Source: Saturnia japonica
Taxonomy: Eukaryota; Arthropoda; Insecta; Lepidoptera; Saturniidae
Length of the DNA: 64,000 nucleotides
Assembly: GCA_033032175.1 (NCBI GenBank)
Contig: CM065310.1
Coordinates: forward strand, 992,001 to 1,056,000
Direction: 5' to 3'
The position numbers and the translations under genes were made by a program. Under the pieces are notes generated by a model that worked only from the letters and a program-made list of their open reading frames with translations, was not told where the DNA came from and did not search any database. Positions 45,111-55,500 of the stretch are shown one piece after another. Each line of letters starts with the position of its first letter. Within the stretch, counting starts at the first letter, position 1.

Positions 45111-45554
45111 CGTACAAAGAAGAGACAGATATAATAGAAAACTTATTTTTAGTGTTGCGTTTTCGTTTAATGTACATTCAAATCACAAAGTATTTCTTAT
45201 CACGGTCACCGTCATACCAAGAGTCGGCAGGTGACCCAATGGGACGCATTCGTCTAGGGCTGAGGGAGGGATGTCTAACTGGACAATTAGTGCTTGGAAG
45301 ACGGGACATCCCTGTTACCGCGGGAAACTTGGCGACCCTGGTCACATATAACAACACGTCAATTACGCACTGATTTCAGCGTCGAGTCTTTCTTTCCTCC
45401 TTCGTATTATCATACAGGTAAAATATTACACGAAATATTACCAGCGACTTCGCTCGCATTGCAAATTAGTATAAGAAAATATTACATGGAAACAAATGTA
45501 AGCTCTCTAATTTACTCGTTCAAGATTTTTATTCATTCAATTCAATTATATTCA
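45111..45554 (+). other. Spacer between inverted G copies
   Basis: Two overlapping open frames (73 and 91 codons) occupy this interval. A short TFPPSYY-like motif in one may be another LINE end. I do not recognise a gene. Confidence 0.3.
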
Positions 45555-46095
45555 ATTGCGTGCCCCTGAGTATTACGAAGCCTTAGGAAAAGGCGTCATA
45601 GCCAGCGTGGTGTATCGTTTAAGTAATTTTTTTTAGGTTTTCGTGTCTACTGCACGCATGTCTTTAATGTTCATTTGTTTGATCGCTCTATTCTCTGGTC
45701 CAGTTACATTAGATTTTATTTTTATTTTATAGCTTTTGAATTTCTGACCGACTATACTGTCAGCCATAGGGGCTCTGGAGCCTCAGGCGGGCTTTATAGC
45801 TTCACTGTGACTTAGGGGCGAGCACTTATGACACTCAGCCGCGAAAGCAAAGACAACTCGCTCAAGGGTGCCAAAGCGGCCGGACCTCGGCTTAGGCGAT
45901 TGCCGCGATTGCAAATAAGTCGCGATTTAGCTAATTTCCTAACCGTAATTCGAGCTAACTAGTTATACATATATACATGGGTCCTTGTCTCCTTGTCTCC
46001 TTGTCGTATATGTATTTAGTAGTCGGTAAGTTTGTGTGTCTAACTAACTAGCACAAAAAAAGAAAAAGTCTCTTACAGGACATATGTACCTAGAC
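45555..46095 (+). repeat. Family G repeat, longest continuous copy
   Basis: It begins with the upstream block (GCCTTAGGAAAAGGCGTCAT, AGCCAGCGTGGTGTATCG). It runs into the G core (CTGACCGACTATACTGTCAG, ACTTAGGGGCGAGCAC, CACTCAGCCGCGAAAGC) and ends past the hairpin region 45962-46020. This copy links blocks that are separate elsewhere. It is non-coding. Confidence 0.7.
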
Positions 46096-46529
46096 TTTAT
46101 AGCTTATTTATTAAGAAAGGTTATAGACAATATAACTTTACGCTACAATCGTAAGAGGATGAACCTAACCATGAATATAAAGAAATTGTGCATGCTGTAG
46201 GCAAATACAGGAAGGGAGAACAACAATAGACTGGTAGAGAACGATTGGTAAAATAATTTGAACACGGGTGAAACCGTGGAGCGCAGTTTGTAAGAAATAA
46301 GAAAAATAACCGTGAGTTCATTTAACATACATTAAGTATCTTGTGTCGTTTACTATAAACACGTATCGTTTAGCGACGCGCGACGGAAGGATAACTTTAG
46401 ACTTGTAGACAAAAAATATTTATCACGCAACCCGTGGGTTCTTTGAACTTGTACTTTGTAACAGACTTCAAAAGAAGGAAGGTTCTCTGTTACTTTAGTA
46501 TGTTTGTATATGCGCAATTTATTCACACA
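46096..46529. other. Unassigned DNA
   Basis: No gene is recognised. Two overlapping minus frames of about 60 codons lack motifs. Confidence 0.35.
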
Positions 46530-46820
46530 CACGTGTATTATTATTGGATATACACAGACTGATCTCGGAACACGACAAACAAAAAAAAATCGCCGTTTTT
46601 GCGTGATCGATTAACAAACAGAAACTTTCCATTTATTATATATGTAGGATAATACTGGTTAAACTATGACTTTTACCGGGATAAATAGTACCCTATGCGT
46701 TATTCCAAGTCATAGACTATCTATGTGCCAAATTTCATTGAAATCTGTTCAGCCGTTTTAGCGTGATTGAGTAACAAACATCCAAACATACACATTTTCA
46801 CATGTATTATATTAGTAGGA
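46530..46820 (-). mobile_element. Two nested Helitron-like 5' ends (H4-like), minus
   Basis: At 46820 the minus strand starts A|TCCTACTAATATAATACA and contains AATTTGGCACATAGATAG. At about 46648 a second, similar start (TATCCTACATATATAATAAA) follows, with GATCGATCACGCAAAAACG further on. No 3' end with CTAG is evident for either. Confidence 0.5.
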
Positions 46821-47484
46821 TATACACGACGGATATTTATATTTTTTAAAGGGTAATCTATAACACACATTGAGTACCAAGGTTCTATTCTTACATACAG
46901 ACTTATTTTTGATTTTTTTTTAGATATTTTGATTTTTCTTAGGTCTTAAGCCATTTTGTTATTTTATTTTATTTTTTAAATGAAATTTTCTTTATTCACT
47001 GTTAGCTATTTTCGGATGAGAAAAATTGTAAGAATTCGCGTCACCACGACGCCCAATATACCTGTTAAATGAGCTTGAGATGTTTTTACGTTTGTAGTAG
47101 TGTAATACACATAGTGAGTACAACCGGATTAAACCAGTTTAAGATGGCTAGTAGCTACCGCGTGCCTCGCACTCGTAACTACAAACACACACTACACACT
47201 GCCTACTCGTATATTATACCGCGCGCTACTACAAATGCAAAAACGTCTCCAAGCTGAGGCCAGCAATACAAGGCGGAATAGAATAAACTTGTGTGTAATA
47301 TGTGAAAATCAGACTCATGATAAAAGATTTCAATTTACAAATTATACAATTTTCATTCTTTTTACTACAATTAATTATCAATTAGTTATTACAATTAATT
47401 AATATCCAAAACCACTGTCATTTCAAAGTTTTAAGATTTAATTTCTGTCGGTAGTCCTAAAGGACTGTCTTTTTCGCTATACTG
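46821..47484. other. Unassigned AT-rich DNA
   Basis: No gene is recognised. A 62-codon frame at 47069 lacks motifs. Confidence 0.35.
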
Positions 47485-47645
47485 TGACATACATACATAC
47501 ATAAATCACGCCTCTTTCCTAACGGGGTAGGCAGAGACCACGTTTTTCCATTTCCTACGATCCTGGCAAACATCTTTCGATACTTCAACATTCATCAATC
47601 TTTAAATGCAAGCTCGTAGGTTTAGAGTACTCTTGACCTGGCCTT
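47485..47645 (-). pseudogene. LINE ORF2 C-terminus with tail shared with SINE S2
   Basis: On the minus strand the frame reads EVSKDVCQDRRKWKNVVSAY, then PVRKRRDL and into the tail. This is the C-terminal A.DR..W...V.AYP..KRRD motif of a non-LTR ORF2. The tail, with GCGTGATTTATGTATGTATG, resembles the S2 tail (CTGCCTAACCC...GGCGTGATGGTATG). The piece is 5'-truncated. Confidence 0.68.
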
Positions 47646-48544
47646 TCTTGAAATTAGTATACCATTGCGTACATTTATTTCGATATAAGAAACCTATTAT
47701 TTATTTATTAAAGAAGCGCTAACAGTGCTGTTAATTTATTATAACAGAGTTTGTATAAAACGGTAAAATTACTCGAAGTTCATAACACACTTAAAAAAAT
47801 GTTTGCCGACACCCTAAAACAACTTAGTAAATAATAATAAAAATTGTGGGTGTTTGACTGATTGACAGTCATACCAATATCCAAAAGAAAATGACTGTGA
47901 AAATGCTTATTTTATTACTATGTGTATGGTGGTCGCGATCCTTACCAACCACTTTTAATCGATCCAAGTTTTAACATGAAACTTTGAAACGATCTAGTAT
48001 GTCTATTAAAAAAAAACGAACTCGCCTCCACACCGTCGATGTTGGCCGAAGCGTCGCCACGCCAACATTGGATCCAACAAGTGGTCTGACCCGCCGCTTT
48101 AGATGTTTTACATCAAAACTAAAGGATATCAAAAGGCTGAAAATTTCGACCGTTGACAACCCTAAAGATGAGTTGGTTAGAAAACAAAACTCAGTAACGA
48201 ATTGAACATCAAACGAAGCCACTTTGTACTTTTCATATGTCATTACAGCCTGTAACCTGATATCGTGGGACAGCATTACTGCCGAAAATCACCAAACGTA
48301 TACAGCCTTTGTGACTTTTGGAGGATTTTCATTGAAGGCGAATAAAAACTCGAATTTCACTGACTTTAAGCCTCTATGGTAACGTGAGGAAATCGGAGAA
48401 AAGCTGGTAGATCGCGTCTGATTTCAATTTAAATTGAAAACTGTAAACTTATGAGACAAAAAAAAATTAAGACTGTGGAGTTACCTTGCCTCCTAGTTCC
48501 TGTTCCACCGTTTTTATAATGGGTTGTGTTCCGAGCAATTTTTT
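47646..48544. other. Unassigned DNA with a basic 73-codon frame
   Basis: A plus frame at 47984-48205 encodes a Lys/Arg-rich peptide starting MKRSSMSIKKKRTR. I recognise no domain in it. An overlapping 101-codon minus frame exists. Neither has supporting splice or promoter evidence. Confidence 0.25.
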
Positions 48545-48720
48545 TAAATGATACCAACGGCTACCTTCCACCATCGCATCGCTCGCCATCAGCAGGGAAT
48601 TCATCCTCACACCTAAATGGTTGGAGACAGTCCGGTTTCAGAGAAGTTACCTTCTGCCAACGCTTCGGGTCTGGAAGGAGCTTCCTGCTGAGGTTTTCGA
48701 AGGGGACAACAGTATGCTAG
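48545..48720 (+). pseudogene. LINE ORF2 C-terminal scrap
   Basis: The plus frame reads YQRLPSTIASLAISREF and then RSYLLPTLRVWKELPAEVFE, the usual R...P...R.WN.LP.EVF ending of jockey/CR1-like ORF2. The alternative 64-codon frame on the same strand is a by-product. Confidence 0.62.
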
Positions 48721-48900
48721 TACAGTATATTTGCTACCATCGTGGTATAAAATAAATACCTATTTGTACTTATATACACACGTAATAAGTTAAACTTCTT
48801 TGGCGTACAATGATGGATGATAAAGAAGAACATTAATTTTATTTAAATGATATTTATTTATACACAGTTCAATTATTTTTAAACAAAAAAAATCACCAAA

Positions 48901-49195
48901 TCTATGCAATCAATAAAATTGAAGTGTCTGTTTGTAATGTTAAAATAACAGCTTTTTACTAAATGCATATGAAAGTATATACGATAACAATAACAACTTT
49001 TTTTTTGTCCGTCTGTCTGTTTGTTCTGGGTAATCTCCGTAATAGTTTGACCGATTTAGACAGGACTTTTAGTGGTTGATAGCTGATGTTATAAGGAGTA
49101 ACTTAGGCTTCTTTTATTATAGAAAAAGAATTAAGTTTACCCGCCAAAAAAAACTGGTCACGGTGAAACAATTCGGGTGCTTAAATGGATTACAC
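48901..49195 (+). mobile_element. H2 Helitron, 3'-truncated
   Basis: The 5' end A|TCTATGCAATCAATAAAA is intact. The copy stops after GGTGCTTAAATGG, where mariner-derived sequence begins. About 180 bases, including the hairpin and CTAG, are missing. Confidence 0.75.
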
Positions 49196-49197
49196 TT

Positions 49198-49432
49198 CCT
49201 GAGCGGGGGTCATTTTCAATCGACTCCCGACCATGTTTAAATAGACCATGCCACTTGTATATCATGATTTGCTAGGACACTGATACCATAAACGTTTTCT
49301 ATTTCATTCAAAACGGTCTGAGCGTTCGTTCCTTGATTGGTAAGGAATTTTATCACAATACGGTGTTCAATTTTCTCCATAGTTTCAGTTTTCTTCTGGA
49401 TTGACTTGTTTATCAGGCAAGTGTTCGTAAAC
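49198..49432 (-). pseudogene. Mariner transposase N-terminal remnant
   Basis: The minus frame includes MEKIEHRIVIKFLTNQGTNA, then QTVLNEIENVYG. After a frameshift it continues KWHGLFKHGRESIENDPRSG. This is the first HTH and the GRESIE.DPRSG linker of a mariner transposase. Nothing after the linker survives; the sequence abuts a truncated H2 Helitron. It is closer to the SETMAR/GVQW3-like mariners than to the intact DD41D gene. Confidence 0.72.
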
Positions 49433-49454
49433 GAATGACGCAATTTTTTTTAAA

Positions 49455-50035
49455 TCTGTCTGACCTTGCTGTTAGCCTTAGGGGCCCTATCCAAAAACAG
49501 AGCCGCTGCGGCTTTTACAACTTTACCGGGCTTGGGGGCGAGCGCTTAAGGCACTCAGCCGCGAAAGCGTGGGCAACCAGCACGCAAGGGTGCTAAAGTG
49601 GTTGGACCTCGGCTTGAGCTGTTGCCACGATTGCAATGAGGTCACAATCTATTAAATTCCGTATCCGTAGAATCGAGCTAAATTAACATATACAGATATA
49701 CGTGCTCCTTCCTCCTGGGAGAAGGAAGGAACATGTGTATGTGCATTTAGTAATCTGAAATATGTTCTACACTAACTAGTGCAAAAAAGAAAAAAGGTTC
49801 CTTACAGAACCTATGTACCTGTGAGGTGTGCACGTATATACATATGTGTGTGTGTGACGTTTGTATGTGGGTAACAAAGTGTTGCACGTAAAGTGTCACT
49901 TGTATCGCGCTGGCAGCTGCCAGACTCAAGGGTTTCACCCCGAGGAACGGACCTAGGCTTGAGTTGCCGCGGGAGAGGGAGGTCGCAGCAGTGGGTGTGC
50001 GGGAGCGAAATTAACCGCCCGTCCCTGCGGAGGAA
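49455..50035 (+). repeat. Family G repeat copy
   Basis: The core (TGTTAGCCTTAGGGGCCCTA, then GCCGCTGCGGCTTTTACAAC) is followed by the hairpin region 49690-49745 (GTGCTCCTTCCTCC/GGGAGAAGGAAGGAAC). A GC-rich end matches 12060-12130 (GGGAGCGAAATTAACCGCCC). An insertion of about 10 bases (ATCCAAAAACAG) splits the core. Open frames in it are by-products. Confidence 0.7.
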
Positions 50036-50973
50036 TCGGTGGTTACGCGTTCGTGGTGACTCAATAGGGCTAAAATTCAATTTATATACCAATGATGAGT
50101 CCCCAATTTCTATGACACTAAGCTAGCGCCCCTATCCCCACTCAATTCCCTCCATTCTACGAACTTTTCGACCTCCCAGCGTAGTATAAAGTAAAGATAT
50201 CGGATTACACATATTGGTAAACGAAGAACTCTTCTAGAGTCTAGAAACTTCTTCAGACACTCTGGCCAAGTACAGATTTTGCATCATTTTGCATTAGAAA
50301 CATTGCATTGATAAACTCTGAGAGTAAAATTGGACCTAGGAATTTTACCCTTTTCGCGCACATAGAAGTTCAAATTCAAAACAAAAATAACATCAAAATT
50401 TGTCCTTATCATAATATTTATTTTACGCGGAATGTGATAAGAGTTTTTTCCAGGGATAATATAAAATACGGTCTATTGTGGTTCAACGGTTATGAATACA
50501 CGTCAAATACAGTTTCGCAGGTAGCCACGCGGGGTCATCGCCCTGGTACAATAGTGCGGCAGCCATATACATCAAGCCAACACATTTTATGACTACCTCC
50601 GGTCACAAAGAAAAGTTATAAACACAGGAATTTAAAATAGTGGGAGTAATATTTCAAAATAGTCGAGCCTTATTCTGAAACACCTTTCTATAAATTCAGT
50701 GAAAAATAAAAGATATTTTCATCGAAATAGATGTAGGCACTAGAATAGAAAATCAGAACTTTGACATTAGTGCAGCTTCTCATGCCGTTTCTTTTTAATA
50801 CGTGTCATTAAGCTGCAAGACAAAGCGAGACAGAGTGACAAATCTTGTTTAACGCCTTCAGAGTTGATGTTTTAATAATATTGAATTACGTACCTATCTA
50901 TTTATAGTCACTTTTTTGTACCTTAAATCATAAGATCACCTTCCGGTTACGTAGTTCAAAAATTTTCTTTGCG
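50036..50973. other. Unassigned DNA
   Basis: No gene is recognised. A 94-codon plus frame at 50308-50592 lacks motifs. Confidence 0.35.
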
Positions 50974-51924
50974 TTAGGTGAGGCTGAAAGTTCTTAAAAA
51001 ATCAAAAACTGAACAAACTAGCAAGTTATTAGTTTTATTATATCTTTTCAAAATAGTGTCCATTTACATCAATACATCGCTGCATCCGATGCAACCACTG
51101 AGAAAATTACTTTGCCCACTCGTCCTTAGGGGTCTCTTCGACGGCATTTTGAAACGCATCCACTACTTCCTCGGCGTCCATAAAACGTTTTCCTCGAAGT
51201 GTTTCTTTCGGAAGGAAACACCCAGACAGCAGACTGTCTCTTAGTTTCGAGATCATAACAATAAATCTAGCTTTCGTCACCCGTAAGTATGTCGAACACA
51301 GCATTTGAGTCAACTCCGTTAAATCTTTGAACCATTTCACGATACCAATCAACACGACGAAGTTTTTGGGCCTCTGTCAAATTATGAGGTATCCACCGGG
51401 CACAATGCTTCCTGACCGCTAAATGTTCATGGAGGATTTTGTGCACTTGACTCATACTGATGCCTAAGCTTGTCCGAATCTGCTGATAAGTCACTCTTTT
51501 GTCAGTCTCTATGATACGCCGCACAACACTGACGTTATCTTCAGTCGTCGCCGTAGAAGGCCGTCCCTCACGCAGATCATCGGTGAGATTAGTGCGACCA
51601 CGTTTAAACTCATTAAACTAGTTGTAAACAGTGGCACCAGATGGGGCTTCATCGTGAAAAGCCAATCTAAGTCTATCATAACTTTCTTATTGACTTAAAT
51701 GACATCGAATGTCATAAAAAATCATTGTATGAAAATTTTTTCGCGTTAAATTCATGCTGACGTGATACAGTCAATTTTCAATAAGCCGACAAATCGTAAA
51801 CAAATGACAAATGAATAAAATACATAGACAATAATATTGGCAAAGTGTTAATTTTTAAAATCTGAACTTATTGTTCTATTATCGTTTACACGTGACCAGT
51901 TCTAAAAACTTTCAGTGTCACCAA
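50974..51924 (-). mobile_element. Internally deleted mariner with TIRs
   Basis: Left end TTAGGTGAGGCTGAAAGTTC and right end, read inward from 51924, TTGGTGACACTGAAAGTTTT form diverged TIRs of about 28 bases. Total length is about 950 bp, against roughly 1.3 kb for a full mariner. Confidence 0.75.
51038..51755 (-). pseudogene. Mariner transposase pseudogene, core deleted
   Basis: From the ATG at 51755 the frame reads MNLTRKNFHTMIFYDIRCHL, with an early stop. It continues through the N-terminal HTH (FNEFKRGRTNL, EGRPSTATTEDN), the second HTH (YQQIRTSLGISMSQVHKILH), the WIPHNLTEAQK motif and the first catalytic D in ILTGDES. About 30 residues later, around VWVFPSE, it jumps to the extreme C-terminus (AEEVVDAFQNA, then RMQRCIDVNGHYFEK and stop). 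The middle, with the second and third catalytic residues, is gone. At least two stops and a frameshift are present. Confidence 0.82.
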
Positions 51925-52860
51925 CGTAAAATTAGTTTCAGTGAAAATAAAGTGAATTCTGTAGCTCAATTTAGAAGTTGAAATCTTAATACTGCATGTC
52001 CACTAGAGATAAGTAAAGTAGCCAAGCTGTGCGCGAGGAATAAATCCACCAATAAGATTACTTCATTTTCCTAGCCACGTTTAGCGCAGTTCTGATGGAA
52101 AAAGGCTAGCGAAGATAGATATACATATACCGCATACAAAACAGCAAGAAACGCGTGCAAGGAATATGTGTGAGGGATGCGAATGAAGAATGTATGGCGA
52201 GAGATGTGTGCAACTCGCAAATCTGGATACGTAACCTTATATCGTTGGTTATTTGACAAATTAGTTACTGAATACTAAGCAACGTGTAGACAAAGATAAA
52301 ATGCTAAGCCTAAAAAGGGAACTGGCTATCAAGTGTAGCTGTCGGAAAACATAGATAACTAGATGTTTGGTGTTAGGTCACATTCAGGCAATAGGTAGAA
52401 TGATTGTTTGCGACTTAGTCGTAATGACAGTACCAAAAACCCTTATAGTTCCTCCTAATAATAAGATTCTGAGGCATAACAACGTATCTGAGTTAATGAA
52501 GTTTTCTATCCAAACTTAGACCCAATTATTTGTAAGAAATATTCTCAAATACCGAGATTGATTTTCCTTAAAATAAATGTTTCATAGAAAAATAGATAAT
52601 TAATAAATTATGGAAAGGCTTTTGTCTTTGTAAAAATATATCGAATTTGAAATGTTTACCTGATCGATGCAAACTAAAACAGATAATTTCAGGACTAGAC
52701 AAACAAAAAAAAGCTGATTGATTGGTCTAACAAACATGCATTATGTCACTTATAAAGGAATATAACAATAATGTTACGGAATAGCGGTAGGTCACGGGAA
52801 TAACATATAATTCACGAATGCCTTTAAATATTAAGGGAAAAATATATGAAATGATTAAAG
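51925..52860. other. Unassigned DNA with an S1 scrap
   Basis: A short S1-like piece in reverse (TATCAAGTGTAGCTGTCGGA) lies at about 52325-52375. No gene is recognised. Confidence 0.4.
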
Positions 52861-53260
52861 GCCTGTCTTAGTATATGGATCTGAGTGCTGAGCAACATAA
52901 GAGAAAGATGAAAATAAGAGCGAATATTAAAATGGATGTGTAGTGTGACTAGAAAGGATAATATTAGGAATTTGTACCTATATCGAAGGATGTGCTTAGA
53001 TAGCACCAGTGACAGAGAAATTAAGGGGTAATACGATACCGTGGTATGGACATATGATGTGGAGGGATGAAACTTATAAAAGAATGCTAAGTATGAAGGT
53101 GAATGGATATAGGAGTAAAAGAGAGCCAAAGAAAGCACTGACGCATTGTGTCAAGGATCAAAGAAGGTGCTGATGAATTGTATCAAGAATGATATGCGTG
53201 TAAAAGACATAAATAATGAAATGAGAGTGCAAGTGGAGAGTATGAAGAATAATGACAATA
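52861..53260 (+). pseudogene. Non-LTR ORF2 C-terminal region
   Basis: The broken plus frame reads PVLVYGSEC*ATREK-like text, then LRWMCSVTRKDNIRNLY and APVTEKLRGNTIPWYGHMM. A Lys/Arg-rich stretch follows (GYRSKREPKKALTHCVKD). The order YGSE.W, then M.RW..G.TR.D.IRN, then W.GH..R, then GRPKK.W...I..D is the post-RT C-terminal region of a non-LTR ORF2. It has stops and frameshifts. Confidence 0.68.
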
Positions 53261-53689
53261 ATATATGTGTAAGTCAGAAAATATTTTTGTAATTATTAAT
53301 TATTATTAATAATAAATCATTTATTATTCTATTAAAATAAACAACATAACGAGTCGCAGTAAAATATACAGATTTTTAATAGAGAATCAATCATATAAAG
53401 CCATAAAACATGCATTCCATTTTAATTTTTATTGTTTCATGTTAAACGATGAACTATTAAAACGGTTTATGATCATACACGATACATTTGTCAATTTTAT
53501 TGCAAGTGCTTTCTCAATTAGACGGTTTGAGGGAATTTTATTAGCACACTATTCAGCAGTTTCGCTTGTGTGAAGTTAATATTTTTGCAAAAATTTATCT
53601 AAAAATATTTTCATTGCATTCCCATTATGCAAACTTTCATTCCCCGCTTCATCTGTTTTGGAGTTGAAAAAAATTGTTTGGACTTATGT
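53261..53689. other. Unassigned AT-rich DNA
   Basis: Nothing is recognised in this stretch. Confidence 0.35.
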
Positions 53690-53965
53690 ACACACGTAAG
53701 AAGCTAACTTCTTCAGCGTACAATCACATATATATGTAAACTCCAAATATTTCATCTCGCATTCCAAAAAAACATGATAAGTTAGCTATAAATGATTATA
53801 ATATGAATTAATTCTGCTGACTTTAATTTAATTTAAATAAACTAACTTTATTATAAATAAAAACTATTTGACAAATACATTATTATAACCGACAGTAGAT
53901 AAAAATAAACAGATATATTATTATCATCTTAACGCACTTCCGTCACAAATGCGCGTGCGCAGCTT
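53690..53965. repeat. R6-like region
   Basis: It starts with ACGTAAGAAGCTAACTTCTT and ends with GTCACAAATGCGCGTGCGCA. The latter resembles, in reverse complement, the GATGCGCGCGCATCTGTGAC end at 17253. The interior is AT-rich. Confidence 0.45.
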
Positions 53966-54752
53966 TCAATTTAACCCTCTACTAAACGCGACAAAAGTTT
54001 ATTTCTATAAATAATAATAAATAGTGTAGAATAAATAGTGTAGGCTAACATTAGGCTAAAACTTTCAGCTAGGCTAAAATTTGAATTTTATTAAATAAGT
54101 CGGAAGTGCAAGTATTCCCGAACTGCTGTATTCGCCTGCACTGACGTAGTAGTGCGTAAATACAATGTTCTACAAAAGTATTGGATTTTAGTAAAAAATA
54201 AGTCTGCGATAGCATTTGCCTCTCATAAACATAAACCATATTATGGTATTTTGTGATACAAATTTGCTGAATATGTAAAAGTAACTCACATAAGCACAAT
54301 TTTATGAAGTTAAACTTTGCCCTTTATAGCATGTTATTTGGATACATAGTTAAGAAAAATTAAAATAATTTGTACTAGCGGCAATTGAGTACAATTAAGA
54401 TAGGCGCACGGGTGAGTTGGCAGCGCGGCGCGGTGCTTGTCGGATAAAATTAACACAGGAGAAACCGTGGGGCACGGCTAGTCTTTATATAAAGAAAGAA
54501 TATTTTTTCCACAGACAAACAATGAGTTAAAGGTTTCTTGACACGCAAGTTTTACTACAGTACTAGAGTTTTGTATCGTATCTTTCTTTACATCCTGGGA
54601 TCAGGACGAAATAGCACTAAGATCAATATACTGATGAATTTAAGTGTTCTTGGTAGATTGAACTGTTTTACTGCACTCCCAAAGTTAAAGAAGAATATTG
54701 TCTTCTATATAAAACTTCAACGCATAGATAATATTCATATTTTTTTATGATA
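53966..54752. other. Unassigned DNA
   Basis: No gene is recognised. Frames of about 70-76 codons lack motifs. Confidence 0.35.
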
Positions 54753-55119
54753 TCTTTATATTAAAAAGTGAAGCTAAAGCTTTCGGTATCTTTTTAAGCG
54801 TATCGCGTACACGGAAGACTGTGAGATTTGGCATGGTTAAAGTTTATATGGAGAAGGAGTGCAGAAAGATACAATTTATCCATAATGTCTGTTACTAATA
54901 TATTAAATTAAATTAAATTAATACTGCGAATCTTTAACGGACAAGCGCCATTGAACTTAGACCTCCCAAAATATTGACATTGTCACTTAACGAAAAGTGA
55001 CAGCAAGTGATGTAGATAACACTCATTGTTAGGGTTCATGAATACTGCAAATGTCAAACAGAACATAGTCTATGATCAAAAAGTCGCTGGTCGAATTTCG
55101 ACCTTAGGGCGATCGCTAG
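54753..55119 (+). mobile_element. Non-autonomous Helitron, family H1, copy 8 (best 3' end)
   Basis: It starts A|TCTTTATATTAAAAAGTG and ends GGGCGATCGCTAG|T. A perfect 7-bp stem, GGTCGAA/TTCGACC around one T, lies at 55089-55103, 16 bases before the end of CTAG, as in Helitron termini. Length is 367 bp. A mariner remnant follows directly. Confidence 0.83.
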
Positions 55120-55254
55120 TAATAATAAATATGTTACAGCGAAGTTCTTATTTTTGTAATATTGTGGTTGGTAACAAACACCGCTACCTTAACCCTCAAG
55201 GACATCTATTAGCACTACAATTATTGTTCTTGGGGATGGTGGTTTTTAGCGAAA

Positions 55255-55500
55255 CACAATATTAAACAACTTCGTCAGCCTCCGTACAGTCCTGACATAG
55301 CCTCTTGCGATTTTTGGCTGTTCCAAAATTAAAAATGCGGCTCAAAGGACACCGGTTTGACGACAGCGAGACAGTTGAAACGAATGCACCGCATGCACTC
55401 TTGACCAGTACGAATACCCATTACCAGAACCGCATAAGGATGTGGAAGCACCGACGGGAACGTCTTGTTCAGTCGAAGAGGGACTACTTCGAAGGATGAC
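55255..55500 (+). pseudogene. Mariner transposase C-terminal remnant
   Basis: The frame reads QPPYSPDIASCDFWLF, with the third catalytic D in the CDFWLF context. After a +1 shift it runs open through PKLKMRLKGHRFDDSETVET and RIRMWKHRRERLVQSKRDYF to a stop at 55498. The PPYSPD..SCD spacing is that of classical mariners. Upstream parts of the gene are not recognisable, and the H1 element lies 135 bases before it. Confidence 0.75.
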
